From: Syngnathus acus
Taxonomy: Eukaryota; Chordata; Actinopteri; Syngnathiformes; Syngnathidae
Assembly (NCBI RefSeq): GCF_901709675.1
Contig: NC_051105.1
Location: forward strand, 9,844,604-9,908,603
Length of the DNA: 64,000 nucleotides
Reading direction: 5' to 3'
The notes under the pieces are model-generated. The model made no database searches. It was not told the DNA's origin and was given only the letters and a program-made list of their open reading frames with translations. The translations under genes were made by a program, and so were the position numbers. Positions 51,279 through 62,560 of the stretch are shown one piece after another (position 1 is the first letter of the stretch; every line of letters starts with the position of its first letter).

Positions 51279-53893
51279 GAAAAATAAGAAAAGCACAATT
51301 GAGCACCTTGGTGTGGACGCATGGATGAAGGCTTGCAAGCCGTCATAGGATTTGCGCTCCATCACTCATTAGCCTCCCAGCGCACACGCACACCACTAGA
51401 GGACGCTCTCGTGGGCAGGAGAGTGGACTTAAGCCATCCTTCTCTCTTGAGCTCCTACTTTGGAGCTGTGCTGTGTGTGTGCTTGTGCGTGTTTTTTTTG
51501 GGAAAACTCAGGTATCCTGCTTTTAAGGTCCTCTGGGAGGTCAAATGAGCTCTACAGGATGGTTGTAAAAACTTGTAAATAAGTACATTTCTACAGATAC
51601 AAGAACAAAATAATAATGGTAATAATAATAATAATGATGATGTGCTTGTACAGATGGCCAAACGCAGACTGTAGATAATATTGGTTGTGAGATAAATATG
51701 TTGAGAGTAGAACGGCCATATGTGAGATTGCCTTCTGACTGTATATCACGCTTTGATTTGTGTACATTCAAAGTCCGTCATTTCACACCACGTGACACCA
51801 AACATCCTTTCTGGATTATTCTCACACACAAATGCTGTCATTTCATTTATTTTTTATTTTTGTTTTTATTTTAACCGTCAGACTTTGGAGTTTCTTTGTG
51901 GCTGAGTACATTGCTGTCTTGTGTGTTTTGGTCAATCGTTCACTTACGCCTATGTGCATTTCAACAAAGTGGAATCCTCTAGACAGGTCCATTTAATTCA
52001 GTTTTACTATAATCTTCTAAATTTCTGAGATGCGCCTTTACTTGAGTCAGTGAAGGTCAGGGTTCTAATCAAATTTGCCATCTTGGTGCCCAGCGGAAAA
52101 CGCGTGAGAATCCCAACCTTAGACTAAGAAAGAGGTGCACTTGCATTTGGAGTGCTGACTTTTACAGGAGGACAGAGGTTTGTGTTTGCATAATAGAAGT
52201 ATAAGAAACGGCACTTTGCACGGGCTTGATTGTTTCCCCGTTTCGTAGGCTACAATGCGATACTAAAGTCCATCTCTTTGAGTTGTTTTCCTGCTTTGCC
52301 GAATGACTGACTGACTTGGAATCTTTTCTCCCGTCGGAGTCCAGCGTGCTTGATTTTTCGAATTCCTCTGACTCCACTTTTGTGTAGCCATACAACGCAC
52401 AAAGGTAGTAACAGAAGACGCGCAGTACATGTGGGCCAGTGGAAAGAAAACGTGAGAGCGTGCAGGCAGTGACGAGTAAGGAGGCAGGTGACTTGAGATG
52501 ATGTCACGTGCAGTAAATAAGAAAGTAGCTTGACGGGGGGGTCCAAACAACAAACTAGCGGCAAATGCGACCCATTGTCTTTTTGTTTTGCTGTCTGAGG
52601 CTCAGACGAAAAATAACATTTTGATTCAATCCAATGCTGTTAAAAATATTTTTTTTCTCAATAGAAACAAACATTTATGTACATTTATATACAAAATATA
52701 TATATATACAAATAATTTTGTATATATATATATATATTTTGGTTTTAGAAGCAGAAGAAATATATATATATTGAACTTTCTCCTCCATGCAAAGTTTGAT
52801 TTGTGAACAAACCACCTTATTTCAGACGGCCCATATTGATTCTGAATGTGACGATGTGTTCAGTGCAGGGGCGGCGCTATCCTATCCAGGGTTGTGGGTC
52901 ACCTTGAAAAAAGGCTGAAATACAGGAACAGTTTTCCAAAAAGTTTATCATTAATTAATTGGTATTTAGTGTGTTTAATAAAGTTAAAAAATGTCTAAAT
53001 TTCGCTTGAATCCCTGGAATAAAAAATTTTTTTCTGAAATGTTGGACCCCACGGATCAGCGCGTCATAAACTATCAGTGGTTGAGTACGTGTGACAGTGC
53101 AGCAGTATGACGCCCGGTGGTCGGTCCACTTCACGTATGCGTTGTAGCACACGTTGAGCAGGACGACCGTCTGTGTTGATTGTTGGCTTGACTTGAATCA
53201 TTCTCAGATGATGTGACGTTGCAGTTTGGGGACAGAATAGGAGCAGCTTTCATATGCTCAAATCAAAATCCCATTGAGGATACAATGCTGGATGCTCGGA
53301 CTAAAATAGTTGTTTTGCCGCAGTGTTTGTCGATAAACTAAATTAGGTCCTCAAAATCAAATATTTACAGTTGACTGACTTGACTGGCTGTTTTTTTTTT
53401 TTTTTTTTCTCTGCTCCCCAGTGAAACGTGCCATTTGAGAACACATTTCAACTAATTCAATTATGATTTGCACCTTTTACATGCTCAAAATAGACTCATT
53501 TTCATGTGTATTGTTTTTGCGTTGCACTTTGTCTGATTTTTATTCGGTATGTGGTACTTACCGAGGCTACCAATATTCTGTGGCGCTTACACCGCCGCTT
53601 TTATTGTCATTCCGCGTCCCATTTCGGGTGTCATGGCAATAAAGCTTAGTGTGACGGCCAGGATTAATAATGTCTTAGCACAACTATATTCTTCTTTCAA
53701 ACTATTTTTATAACCCAGAGGAGCAGTATTATTTAATAGCGCTAGCAACGTCTGGTGATGTGTCTTAAAGAATCGGTAAACACTGGAAAGCAAATGTACA
53801 TTTTATGTGATGACTCCAATAGACATGTTTGTTCATTCGAGACAGTGCTGTTGGGTTGATTGGACTTTGTCAATTGATTATGAAAGAAATAAA
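51279..53893 (+). other. stk24: stk24 3' UTR
   Basis: A long non-coding tail with polyadenylation signals AATAAA at 53,638-53,643 and 53,888-53,893. It contains an AT-rich hairpin (52,692-52,741). Human STK24 also has a long 3' UTR. Open frames on the minus strand here (for example 52,250-52,564) overlap one another and show no family likeness. Confidence 0.5.
52692..52741. repeat. AT-rich inverted repeat
   Basis: CAAAATATATATATATA and its near-complement TATATATATATATTTTGG flank a short loop, so a stable hairpin is possible. It sits inside the presumed stk24 3' UTR. Confidence 0.7.
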
Positions 53894-54340
53894 AATCTAG
53901 CACAGATCTTATGTATTTTTGTCATTCATTCAAACTGAGCTCATTTAAAAGTACTTCCGATTGGATTTTCTTTGCACGCCTGTTCAGACTTGAATTTGAT
54001 AAGCAAATACAATAAATCAAATAATTTTTTTATCTATTTTGGTTCATGGAAATTTTATTTTGCCTGAATGAAATTTCAAGATTTTTTTTTTGTCCCAACA
54101 TTATAAATAAAACAATAAATACATGAATTACAGGGAGAATGTTTGACTGTTTTACATTACATTGTCCTTCAGTATTTGTTCACCTTTACATTAGAGATGA
54201 AAATTTTTTAGTTAAGAAAATTAAGTGAACTTGATTGGCTTTAGCAAAACATCAAATTATGTGGCACACTGGATCAATTAATCTGTAAATAAGATTAGGT
54301 AAAAAAAAAAAAAAAACCTCCATCATTTCTTTGTCAGCAA
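53894..54340. other. short intergenic gap between stk24 and ino80d tails
   Basis: AT-rich, with poly-T and poly-A runs (54,071; 54,301). Two genes converge here and no other feature is visible. Confidence 0.5.
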
Positions 54341-55560
54341 ATACCTCACAGCAAGTTTTATTTATACATCCAAAAACAAAAGATCAAATTTGTCACACTA
54401 TATACAGATATTACATACAGTGTTTGTACACATATTACATAACTTGTACACAAGAAAAATAGACATAAAAATGTAAACCTTTTGTATACAAAAAATACCT
54501 TAGACAAAACAAGGAGCGTTAACAAAAGGTGACTAGATTTGCGCTCGTCCTAGCTTTCAAAACCAAAAGACGGTACATTCAATGAATATGGAATTTGTCA
54601 GCCATCTTTGAATGCAAGCGGTCGGGTGCCTACGAGCCCTGTTTGTTTTTGTTCTACATCATGTCGGGTGAATTGGGCGTGGCGACTACTCATGCTAAAT
54701 GTGGATAGAATACAGCAAAATTACCTTGTTTAGCTGGCAAAGAAACAATCCAAATAGAATATATAGATACGATAGGTTTTTCTCCACTTAATGTAATAAC
54801 ACTGCAGGCGTTTGTGGTGGAGCTACAATGATGTGTGTTCTCTTTGGAAAGGAGAAGGAACTGGGCCTTCTCACAGCTGGAAACTGGCGATGAGCGTGAA
54901 GAGTTGCTAACGAGCAAGCAAAAATGGAAATTTATATATTTAAAAAAAAAAAAAAAAAAACGTCAGAACAGACATGCAGTGACACACACGGCAGGCTTAA
55001 ATCCTTTAACTTCTGTGCAAATCCACCTTGAACTACGTCCGTCCGTCCACTAAATATTAGGGGGGGATGAATAGATTCCTGTTTCGATACCTTTTCATAT
55101 GCACTGAGTCTCTCCCGGGGTTCTGATAGCTATTAAAAAAATATTCTTGGACTACTTAACATGACAACATACACAGCAAACAGACACCGATCCATCCCAA
55201 TGGCCCAGAGAGCTTTTACAACCCGTTTGATCACCAATTTTAAAAACATGAGACTTGTTCTACACTCTACACGTTCCACTGAACACATTGCAAGTGACTA
55301 TTTCTGCCCATTTGCTACTCAATAATTCACTGACAAACCCCAGGATGGAGCCCGTTAACGCTATACACCCAATATGCAACAATGCCTCACCAGAGTTGCC
55401 CAACTGTTATTTTCCTTCATTTAAAATCCTGATTATTCACCCTGAAAAAAAATGCTTAAAAACTGACCGAGTCCTCTTAAACACGCCAAGTAATGGCACA
55501 GTGCTACAGCTCCCTGGTGAGAGACAAATGAGAAGTTTTAATGAAGATGTACATGTGACG

Positions 55561-55933
55561 CAAAGGTGTTCAAACTTGTCCTCAGAGGGCCACTTTGCAA
55601 TTCTTAAAATGCTAAAAACAATTGCAATTTGATTCATTTTGGAAAATTGCTACCTCACAGCTTCATAATAAAGATAATGCAAATACAATAGTTTAAGGGA
55701 AAAATGGGAACATTTTTTAATAAATGTGCCTCTACTCGTCTAAAAATGGTATTCAGATTTTAATATAGATTGGAAATTGGAGCAAACCATTTTTTTGCTT
55801 CTGAAACTAAATTATCTTTATTCCACTGGAGATTTTTTTTTTACTATTTTTAAGTGTTAATAGTTTCTGTCTTTGCATAAAAAATGTACGGCTGGCCAGA
55901 AGTGGCCCCCAGGCCGCAGTCTGAACACCCTTG
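55561..55933. mobile_element. hAT-like non-autonomous transposon relic
   Basis: Left end CAAAGGTGTTCAAACTTGTC and right end GCAGTCTGAACACCCTTG are imperfect inverted repeats of the CAGGGGTGTTCAAACTTT type. The inner text AGAGGGCCACTTTGC / GAAGTGGCCCCCAGGCCGCA is also typical of this family. An 8-bp target duplication was not found, and no coding sequence remains. Confidence 0.6.
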
Positions 55934-56484
55934 AACGTTCAATGAGATCTAAAAATCAGCAGAGAGTTAAAGGAGCAGTCAGCACCTCGGAAATTTGACA
56001 TTAAAGTCCCTGCGACTGTTATCACACTGGACTCACCAGGCGAAGCTACATGGAACCACTCGAATATCAGCAACACTGGCGTCAATGTATTTATTGCTTT
56101 AGTATTTAAAAACCTTTTGTGAAGTGGGTCGCACAGCCGACAGTGAGGTCAGAGATTTGAAAAATCTGCGCAAACCGATAAATGAGCACATGTACAGCAT
56201 ACACACAATATAAAAACAGCTTTAAAAGTATTTGGGTGACTGTGTCTATATAAGTTTTTTTGTTTGTTTGTTTGTTTGTTTGTTTGTTTGTTTTAAACAA
56301 GCAGTGTATGAAACAGGTGGGACATGAAAACGATGCAGTGGCCAGCTGAGCAAAAGGCAAGAGGGACTTGTTCAGGATTGAAAGGGGGAAAAAGTTTTTC
56401 GGGATTCAGCCACATCTGTCAGCTTCACTTCTAATCTCAAAAATCTCAAGGCATCAAACAAGTGCACCAAAACCCACATGCAGC

Positions 56485-56825
56485 AGTACCTTGACTTGCG
56501 AGCTTAATTTGAAACTCCTTGATTTCCAACTATCCAGATTCATGCACTAACACACTTAGAACCTCACTTGTAATACAAATTGGCACACCTAGTAGAACAA
56601 CCGTCTTTCCACGAGTAGTGCCACTTCTAGACAACTAGTCTAACCGCAAGAAAATGCTCAAACGGCTTTCCGTAAAGCCATTTGAGCATTTAATAGATAT
56701 CCATCTTAAGGTGCATGTGCTCGCGAGAAAGCTTTTTGTTCTCATGACCCGGATGTCACAAGTGAGGCAAAATCACACTAGTTGACATGGTACTCAATGC
56801 TAACTAGCTTATAAGTCAAGGTACT
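56485..56825. mobile_element. 341-bp MITE-like element with central palindrome
   Basis: Termini AGTACCTTGACTT (56,485-56,497) and AAGTCAAGGTACT (56,813-56,825) are perfect 13-bp inverted repeats. Inside, AAATGCTCAAACGGCTTT (56,652-56,669) pairs with AAAGCCATTTGAGCATTT (56,674-56,691) with one mismatch. A second copy of the palindrome arm lies at 60,855-60,872 in ino80d intron 1. Confidence 0.65.
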
Positions 56826-57124
56826 TCCGTCAACGTCTTTGAGACCCCTTGGCGTTGTGCAAAATCATGATCCAATGTGTGCACCATTACCGCATTGAGT
56901 CAAAGGCTCAGGGTGTGCCGTCGCCGGTGCAAAGTAAATCTCACTTGTAGGACACCGACATTTTCCTAGTGAAGCGAATTTGTGCACTAGTTGACATCTG
57001 TGCCTTGCTAGTACTACCAGCAAAGCACTAGATGTTACCTAGTAGACTCTCGATGTCCACCATGGACCTTGAACGAGATATGGAGGATGGCGTATGAATG
57101 ACAGCTTTCCATCGTCGCCTGCGC

Positions 57125-60100
57125 TCAGTTACTTTGCGTGAAAGGGGCGGAGGCGCCATTGGCACTTGCAGTGGTGGCACTAACTATGGAGAAGCCGGCG
57201 GGCGGCGCCGTGGAGCTGTGGCTGGGCTGCAGGTCGTTGGGGATGCCACTGTGCGAGGCCAACTGGTGACCGAAGGCCGCGCTGAACTGCGGAAGCTGCT
57301 GCTTGGGCTGCAAGGAAGTCAGGGGATCGTGCGGGGACGAGCAAGCGGGGGCCGAGGGCGCGGTCAAGCCCGTCAGGCCGCTCTGAGGCAGGGCCGAGAG
57401 CGCGGCCAGAGGCTGCAGCGTCACAGAGTTGACCGAGTGGCTGCCGGAAGGGGGGGTGGATAGCGACGTGGATATGAGATGACTTTCCGACGCTATGAGA
57501 TTCCCGAACTGCGCCGGGTCGGCGAGGGGAAGGTTGTTCCACGATGAGCGCGGGGGTTCTAGCAGGAGAGGGGCATCTGTCTGGAAGGGGCCGGCTTGGG
57601 GCGAGGGTATTTGGTCGCTGTAGGGGGATGCCGCCACCGCCGCCACGTCCGACTTGGCCAGGATGTGAGGGGGCCGCGTGCGGGTGAACGTCCGCTCGGG
57701 GGCCTGAGTGGCCAGGGAGCCAATCGGGGGGGCAACCAAGGCAGCGGCGGCAGCTGACGTTTGGGGCAGGTCCGTGGGCCGAGATGGCGGCGAGGGGGGA
57801 AAGTGACTCGTGGCGGATTGCAGTATGTTCTCCTCCAGCTCCAGGCTAGCAAAGTTCTCCGTCTGGAGGCGACTGTGGAGGATGTCCCCCATGCCACCCG
57901 GCTGGACTGCACCGGAAAAGACCGCCATGGCTCGGTGGTCCACTCCTTCTGATGGGTTGAGGTCTCCTATGGAGGTCAGGCACACTAGAGAGTCCGGATA
58001 GGACCCCATGGCCTGCAGGGCACGCACCAGCTCCTCAGCCTCCTCTGTGGTGGGTAGCAACTCTCCGTTCTTGCCTACACAACAAGATTACTTTAGTTAA
58101 CAAATTAACTACAACTGAAATTGAAGAAAAGAAAAATGCCATATCATAAATTTAGACTTGAACTTGTTAGGACACCTTCAAACAAGTCGAAATCCTGAAG
58201 ATCATCAGGCAGTCTCGGTAGAACATCAGAAAAATCCTCCTGATTGAGCTCGAGGTCGTTTGGAATGTCTTCCATTTCATTGGTGATGTCATCCGGAAGT
58301 TCGTCCGTACTCAGTTCTGGAGTCGAGGGGCTCCTGCCAAAAAAGATGATGTTACGAAGCTGCGTGGAATGCAAAGTTATCATGTTGCAGGTTCAAGCGT
58401 ACCTGATGCTGGCCTGGGTGGACATCGCTAGGCTCATAGCCGGCATTCCCAGATACCCCTGAGGCAACGCGGGAGGAATGGGTTTCTGCGGCCGCCGCGG
58501 CACTCTCCTCTTCTTCTTGTGTTTTTTGGTGAGTGCCGGCGGTTTGGTCTTTTTGCGCGGCTTACGTTGGTGCTGTTGCTGCTGGTGGTGGTGGTGATGA
58601 TGATGGTGGTGGTGGTGGTGCACTCGCCGATTGCAGTCCCCGCGTAGGAAATTATCCTGCGCAAAACTAACTTTAAACACGATGTGGTCCACACCCGAGA
58701 AGACCGTGCGCGACGACAAACACACCATTTTTTTGGCATGCTCTTCACAGAGTGGCGTTTGATGCGTGATGTCGAACACAGGAACGGAGCACTGCTGACC
58801 GTCTGCGAACTTGGCTGTGCAGCTTGCAAATAGCTGCTGCGAGCGATTCAACAGAATGTCTACAGAGAGCAGTTAAGGAAGAAAAAGAAGGATGGAGATC
58901 TTCCGGTGAGATTAAGGTGAACATAAATTTTGCTGTTGTCAATTTTCAAAGGATACGCTGAAAACAGTGTTTGGTGAAAGGCAGCGCTCTGTTGTCGCAG
59001 CGTTGGCCTCGAGTGCTACCCGTACACGTCCCTGCGTCTGTGTTGGGCGCTTTTGTGGCTGCTTCACTGTGGTGGCGCTCTGATCCAGAACTTAGGCAAG
59101 CAGAAATGAAATCGGTTGGATCGGTTGAGAGATAATGCAAAATCGTTTTTGAGACTACCTTGAAGGGCTTTGAGAGGAACCGCGCAACTCCTGGATGAGC
59201 TGCCCGGCACAGTCCGGGTTCTTACTGGCGGCGTGCACCAAGGCTTTGCGGAAGGCGTAGCGGTACCTCCTTTGGCGGATACTCGCCCTCTCCTGCCTGC
59301 ACATGTGCTTGTACTTGTGCTGCAGGTACGAGCAAAGCCTCAGCAGTCGCGCTCTCCGCGACGAGCCGGCGTCGTCCTCCAAACTATTTTGGGATGACAC
59401 AATCAGTTTCCGCTAGTGAGCTGGATTCGTGTGTTGACGTCACGTTACGGACCTGTTCTGCGGTCTCCAAGTGCTCAGGCCAGGAACGAATCTCTCTGCT
59501 TCAACTTCTTCATCGTCGTCGTCATTATCGGCGCTGTCCTCCGACCAGTCCAGACCTGCAAGAAAATCTGTTAGACAAAAAAAAAAACTCACCAAGATCT
59601 TAACATTTGGTGAGGAGAGTGAAGCACCTAAATGAGGAAAGAGGTCTCCGTATTCTCGGTGTCTCTTGGCACAAAGCTGCACCAGATGCTGCAACCTGGC
59701 CAGGCAGCGAGCCGACGGCGAGTAGGAGCTGGGTCGCATGACCAGCGTGTGATTGGAAGCCAAAGGTGTTTTCCTGCTTAGTGACGGACCCGGTGGCTGC
59801 GCGGGATTGGCTGATGCGCTGACGGCGATCCCAGGAGGCATGAAGTTGACCGTCTGAGGTGGTGCTGGATTGCATAATAGACCCTGCTGAGGGGGCGGCT
59901 GGAGAAGACCTGACTGCTGCCGTGGGGGTTGCGTGGTGAGCGGCGACGAGGGGTGGACGCGGGGGACGGGGGAGGGATTAAAGTGCTCAGGTGTCTGGAA
60001 ACGGTCCGCCGCGTCCTGGCAGATTTTCTGGTTCAGCACCAGCCGGCTCTGTGATTTCTTCTTGATGGCGTTGCTTTTCCGAGGGGGACCCATCTCCTCC

Positions 60101-60651
60101 CCGTCTGTGTCGTCCTCGTAGAAGGCGAACGGATCCAGGAGTTCCCCATCGGGAAGGGCGAGCAGGCGCGTACAGGGCGGCGATGGCGGATGTTTGTTTA
60201 GACCGTTGGAAGCTAAAGGTAAAGAGGGCACCGTGATGTTGAGGGCCACCGAGTCCAGGTGAGCCCGCGAACGCATTTCTTCCAAAGTGTCGTGTTTCTT
60301 CTTGCGCTCCTTCTTGGGGATGAAGCCGAGGACCTGCAGGTGGCTGTTGCAGTACCTGTAACAACAAGTAGAATACCTTTAAGTACACATATGTACTACA
60401 TTGCTCCCATATGTAGCACTAGAGTTTACCCACCTGCGATCCTCGGACTTCGGGATGGGGTTGGTACACCGCTGGCTGTTGTACTTGGCCACATATTCAC
60501 ACTGCTTGAAGGGGGCGGTCTTGTCTTCCAGAACGTGCCGTATGCAGAAAGCGTAGCCATTGAGTCTGCGTTGCTTGCAGAGCTTTGGGCTGTACGAGCA
60601 CAAGGGCTTATTGTCCACCTCTGAGAAATGTATGTGTTTGCCTTCATACAT
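57125..60651 (-). CDS. ino80d: INO80 complex subunit D
   Basis: A nuclear accessory subunit of the INO80 ATP-dependent chromatin remodeller. Eight coding exons, in transcript order: 60,651-60,434; 60,355-59,628; 59,555-59,453; 59,383-59,159; 59,090-58,957; 58,859-58,403; 58,333-58,176; 58,074-57,125. Total 2,973 nt, 990 residues (human about 1,027). The first Cys/His-rich putative DNA-binding region is CSYSPKLCKQRRLNGYAFCI ... CEYVAKYNSQRC ... YCNSHL. The second is GQRCDNRALPFTKHCFQH ... CTAKFADGQQCSVPVFD ... CEEH. The start MYEGKHIHFSEVDNK and the end PKQQLPQFSAAFGHQLASHS match human INO80D. It has a 12-histidine run and a U12-type intron (58,956-58,860). The final 316-codon exon is low-complexity and Ser/Pro-rich. 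Confidence 0.95.
58585..58620 (-). repeat. ino80d: coding (CAY)12 tract, 12 histidines in INO80D
   Basis: After NRRV the exon encodes twelve His (CAC x5, CAT x3, CAC x4), followed by QQQQHQRKPRKK. The mixed codons argue against simple slippage alone. Human INO80D, from memory, has no such run at this point. Confidence 0.85.
58860..58956 (-). other. ino80d: U12-type (minor spliceosome) intron of ino80d
   Basis: On the minus strand the 97-nt intron begins C|GTATCCTTTG and ends TTCCTTAACTGCTCTCTGTAG with the branch-like TTCCTTAAC about 12 nt from the acceptor. Both strings are the consensus of U12 introns. Flanking exons join as CFQ-H-ILLNRSQQ in frame (phase 1). Confidence 0.8.
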
Positions 60652-62299
60652 CACGTGACTCTTGTCCTTGACAACATCAGCTGATGGGATAAAGTCGGGG
60701 GAGAAAAGCACATATGACATCATTAACTTTGAAATGTAACCATGCACATACAGCGCTAAGACAATTGATTATTCATTCAGTCATCGGTAAATGGGTTACG
60801 ATAAGCTCTTCCTGTAGCATATACTTCAGTGCTTCAATACTTCAAAACCAATTGAAAGCCGTTTGAGCATTTACACAATATCCTTGATGTCCATCTTAAG
60901 GTCAATATAGTAGTTACACTCACCCCACAAGCAGAATGACTGGGACGCACTTGTGGGACAACGGCATGTTATACTAGCACAGTCGTATTTTGAGTATGAC
61001 ACCACTGTTCTACTCGTGCCTCGAATTGTCTTATTTATGAAGCCTGGGAGTGAATTAGAACATGGACCTTTTATTTGAATATCAAGGATATCAAAGAAAT
61101 GTTATTTGGTTACTACAGGGTTGTTTAATACAGTGTAACAGGAGAATTAAAAAAAAAAAACATTACCCCAAATGTTATTATGCATTCATAATAACTTAAC
61201 AGTGTCTGCAATTACACACTTGAGTTACGGTTGAGGTTTTTTAAAGTGGTCACATGAACTCAACTCTGTATAAAATTTGCCAGTGTGGACACACACCCAA
61301 TACACTAACGTGTGTGTGTGTGTGTACAGGGAATGTTATTCGAATGTTGTGTAAACACTAAGCTACAGGTCACTTCACATAAGCGCAATCTATTTACCTT
61401 GGTAGCCGCTAACATTGACTTTATGCGGTTGTCGTTTGTATTACGGGCGTCAGTGTGCCTCCGACACCCGAGGCGTGCACATAGCGCATAATATGAGATG
61501 TGATTAAACAAAGGTGATGAAAATAAAGTTCCTGTAAAATGAACACCAGCAACTACAAGGAAATTAATAAAGGACGAGTGGTTGGTTGCAAAAGATGACA
61601 GATACGTCTATTAAGGAGCTAGCTTGTCAATATTAGCATGTAGTCCGATGAGCAGTTTTTAAATTTTAATGGCCTCAATAGTGTATGTAACTAAACATGA
61701 AGGGTATCTATATTTTTATTCACAAATAAAATCATCATTTTGGTTCTTTATTATTAATTTTTAACCTCACGGCTGCTTTGGAAATTCAAAACATTCGTTA
61801 GCTAGTTAGCTAAGGAAGCTAAAAACACGAAATAGTAGGCGGTAGCTAACCAGGAAACGGAAGCCTCTACAAATGGCAACAACACGAAGGGTCTATATTT
61901 ATATCATTTGAAATCTAATTTGTAATAGAACACACACACGAAAAACATTAAAAACGATATCATTTTATTTCATTGCACATAAACACATAAACCACCAACA
62001 CGTTCAAACAAAAGGTCTTCACCCGAAGCTAAGGCCTGTCCTCGGGAAGCCTACGTTGAAAATGATATTGGTGGCGTTACGCTATGACTTGTAAGCCAAC
62101 CTAAAAAATATACATATATATAAATATAATATTTAAACCCACCTCAGCGATTTGACTGAAATATGTGGATGTTCATATTTCGAAATAAACAAGTGGCCTG
62201 TTAGCTTCGACAGGCGCCGGTGTCGAGTGATATTCGCCTCCCCGGCTAAAGGTGGCGCGAACGGGTGTCGCTACAAATCGAGGTCGAGGTCTGCCTTAC
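60652..62299 (-). other. ino80d: ino80d intron 1 with the end of its 5' UTR
   Basis: The coding exon begins at a likely acceptor (CCCATCAG, exon from 60,680), leaving 29 nt of 5' UTR before the ATG. The intron holds a relic of the palindrome family of 56,652 at about 60,855-61,050 and a short TG tract (61,310). No other exon was recognised. Confidence 0.5.
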
Positions 62300-62560
62300 C
62301 TTGAATTGGTACGGGCCGTTGTACGGTATTCGCTCCAGATAGACGGCCGAAATGTCTAATACGATCCGCTAGGCTATTCGCGCATCGATGTCCCAAGATA
62401 GATTAACAATAGTGATCTTCATCGAGCTCGGTGCGACTTGATTTTCGGATGGATATAAAATAAGCTCTCGATCAAATTTTAAGCACTAAGTAGGCTGCTA
62501 CGGATTTTGTCAGATCCACGGCAGACTCCCTCACAGCACCACTACAGGCACTGCGGGGAC
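62300..62560 (-). promoter_or_regulatory. ino80d: ino80d non-coding exon 1 and promoter
   Basis: On the minus strand TTCAAG|GTAAGG (exon end 62,300) is a strong donor downstream of a CpG-containing block rich in CGATCG-like and CGCG motifs (62,210-62,420). This composition, in otherwise AT-rich DNA, and the absence of an upstream coding ATG point to an untranslated first exon. The start site is not resolved. Confidence 0.5.

Larger units (their letters stand above)
54341..57124 (-). other. ino80d: ino80d 3' UTR
   Basis: Minus-strand non-coding tail below the stop at 57,125. A minus-strand AATAAA is at 54,362-54,357. The human gene also has a very long 3' UTR, which supports the length. It has absorbed at least two DNA-transposon relics (55,561 and 56,485) and a (GTTT)n tract (56,258-56,290). 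Confidence 0.5.

Noticed and set aside
57098-57463. 121-codon plus-strand Gly/Arg-rich frame
   Set aside because: Antisense to the GC-rich last coding exon of ino80d; codon-complement artefact.
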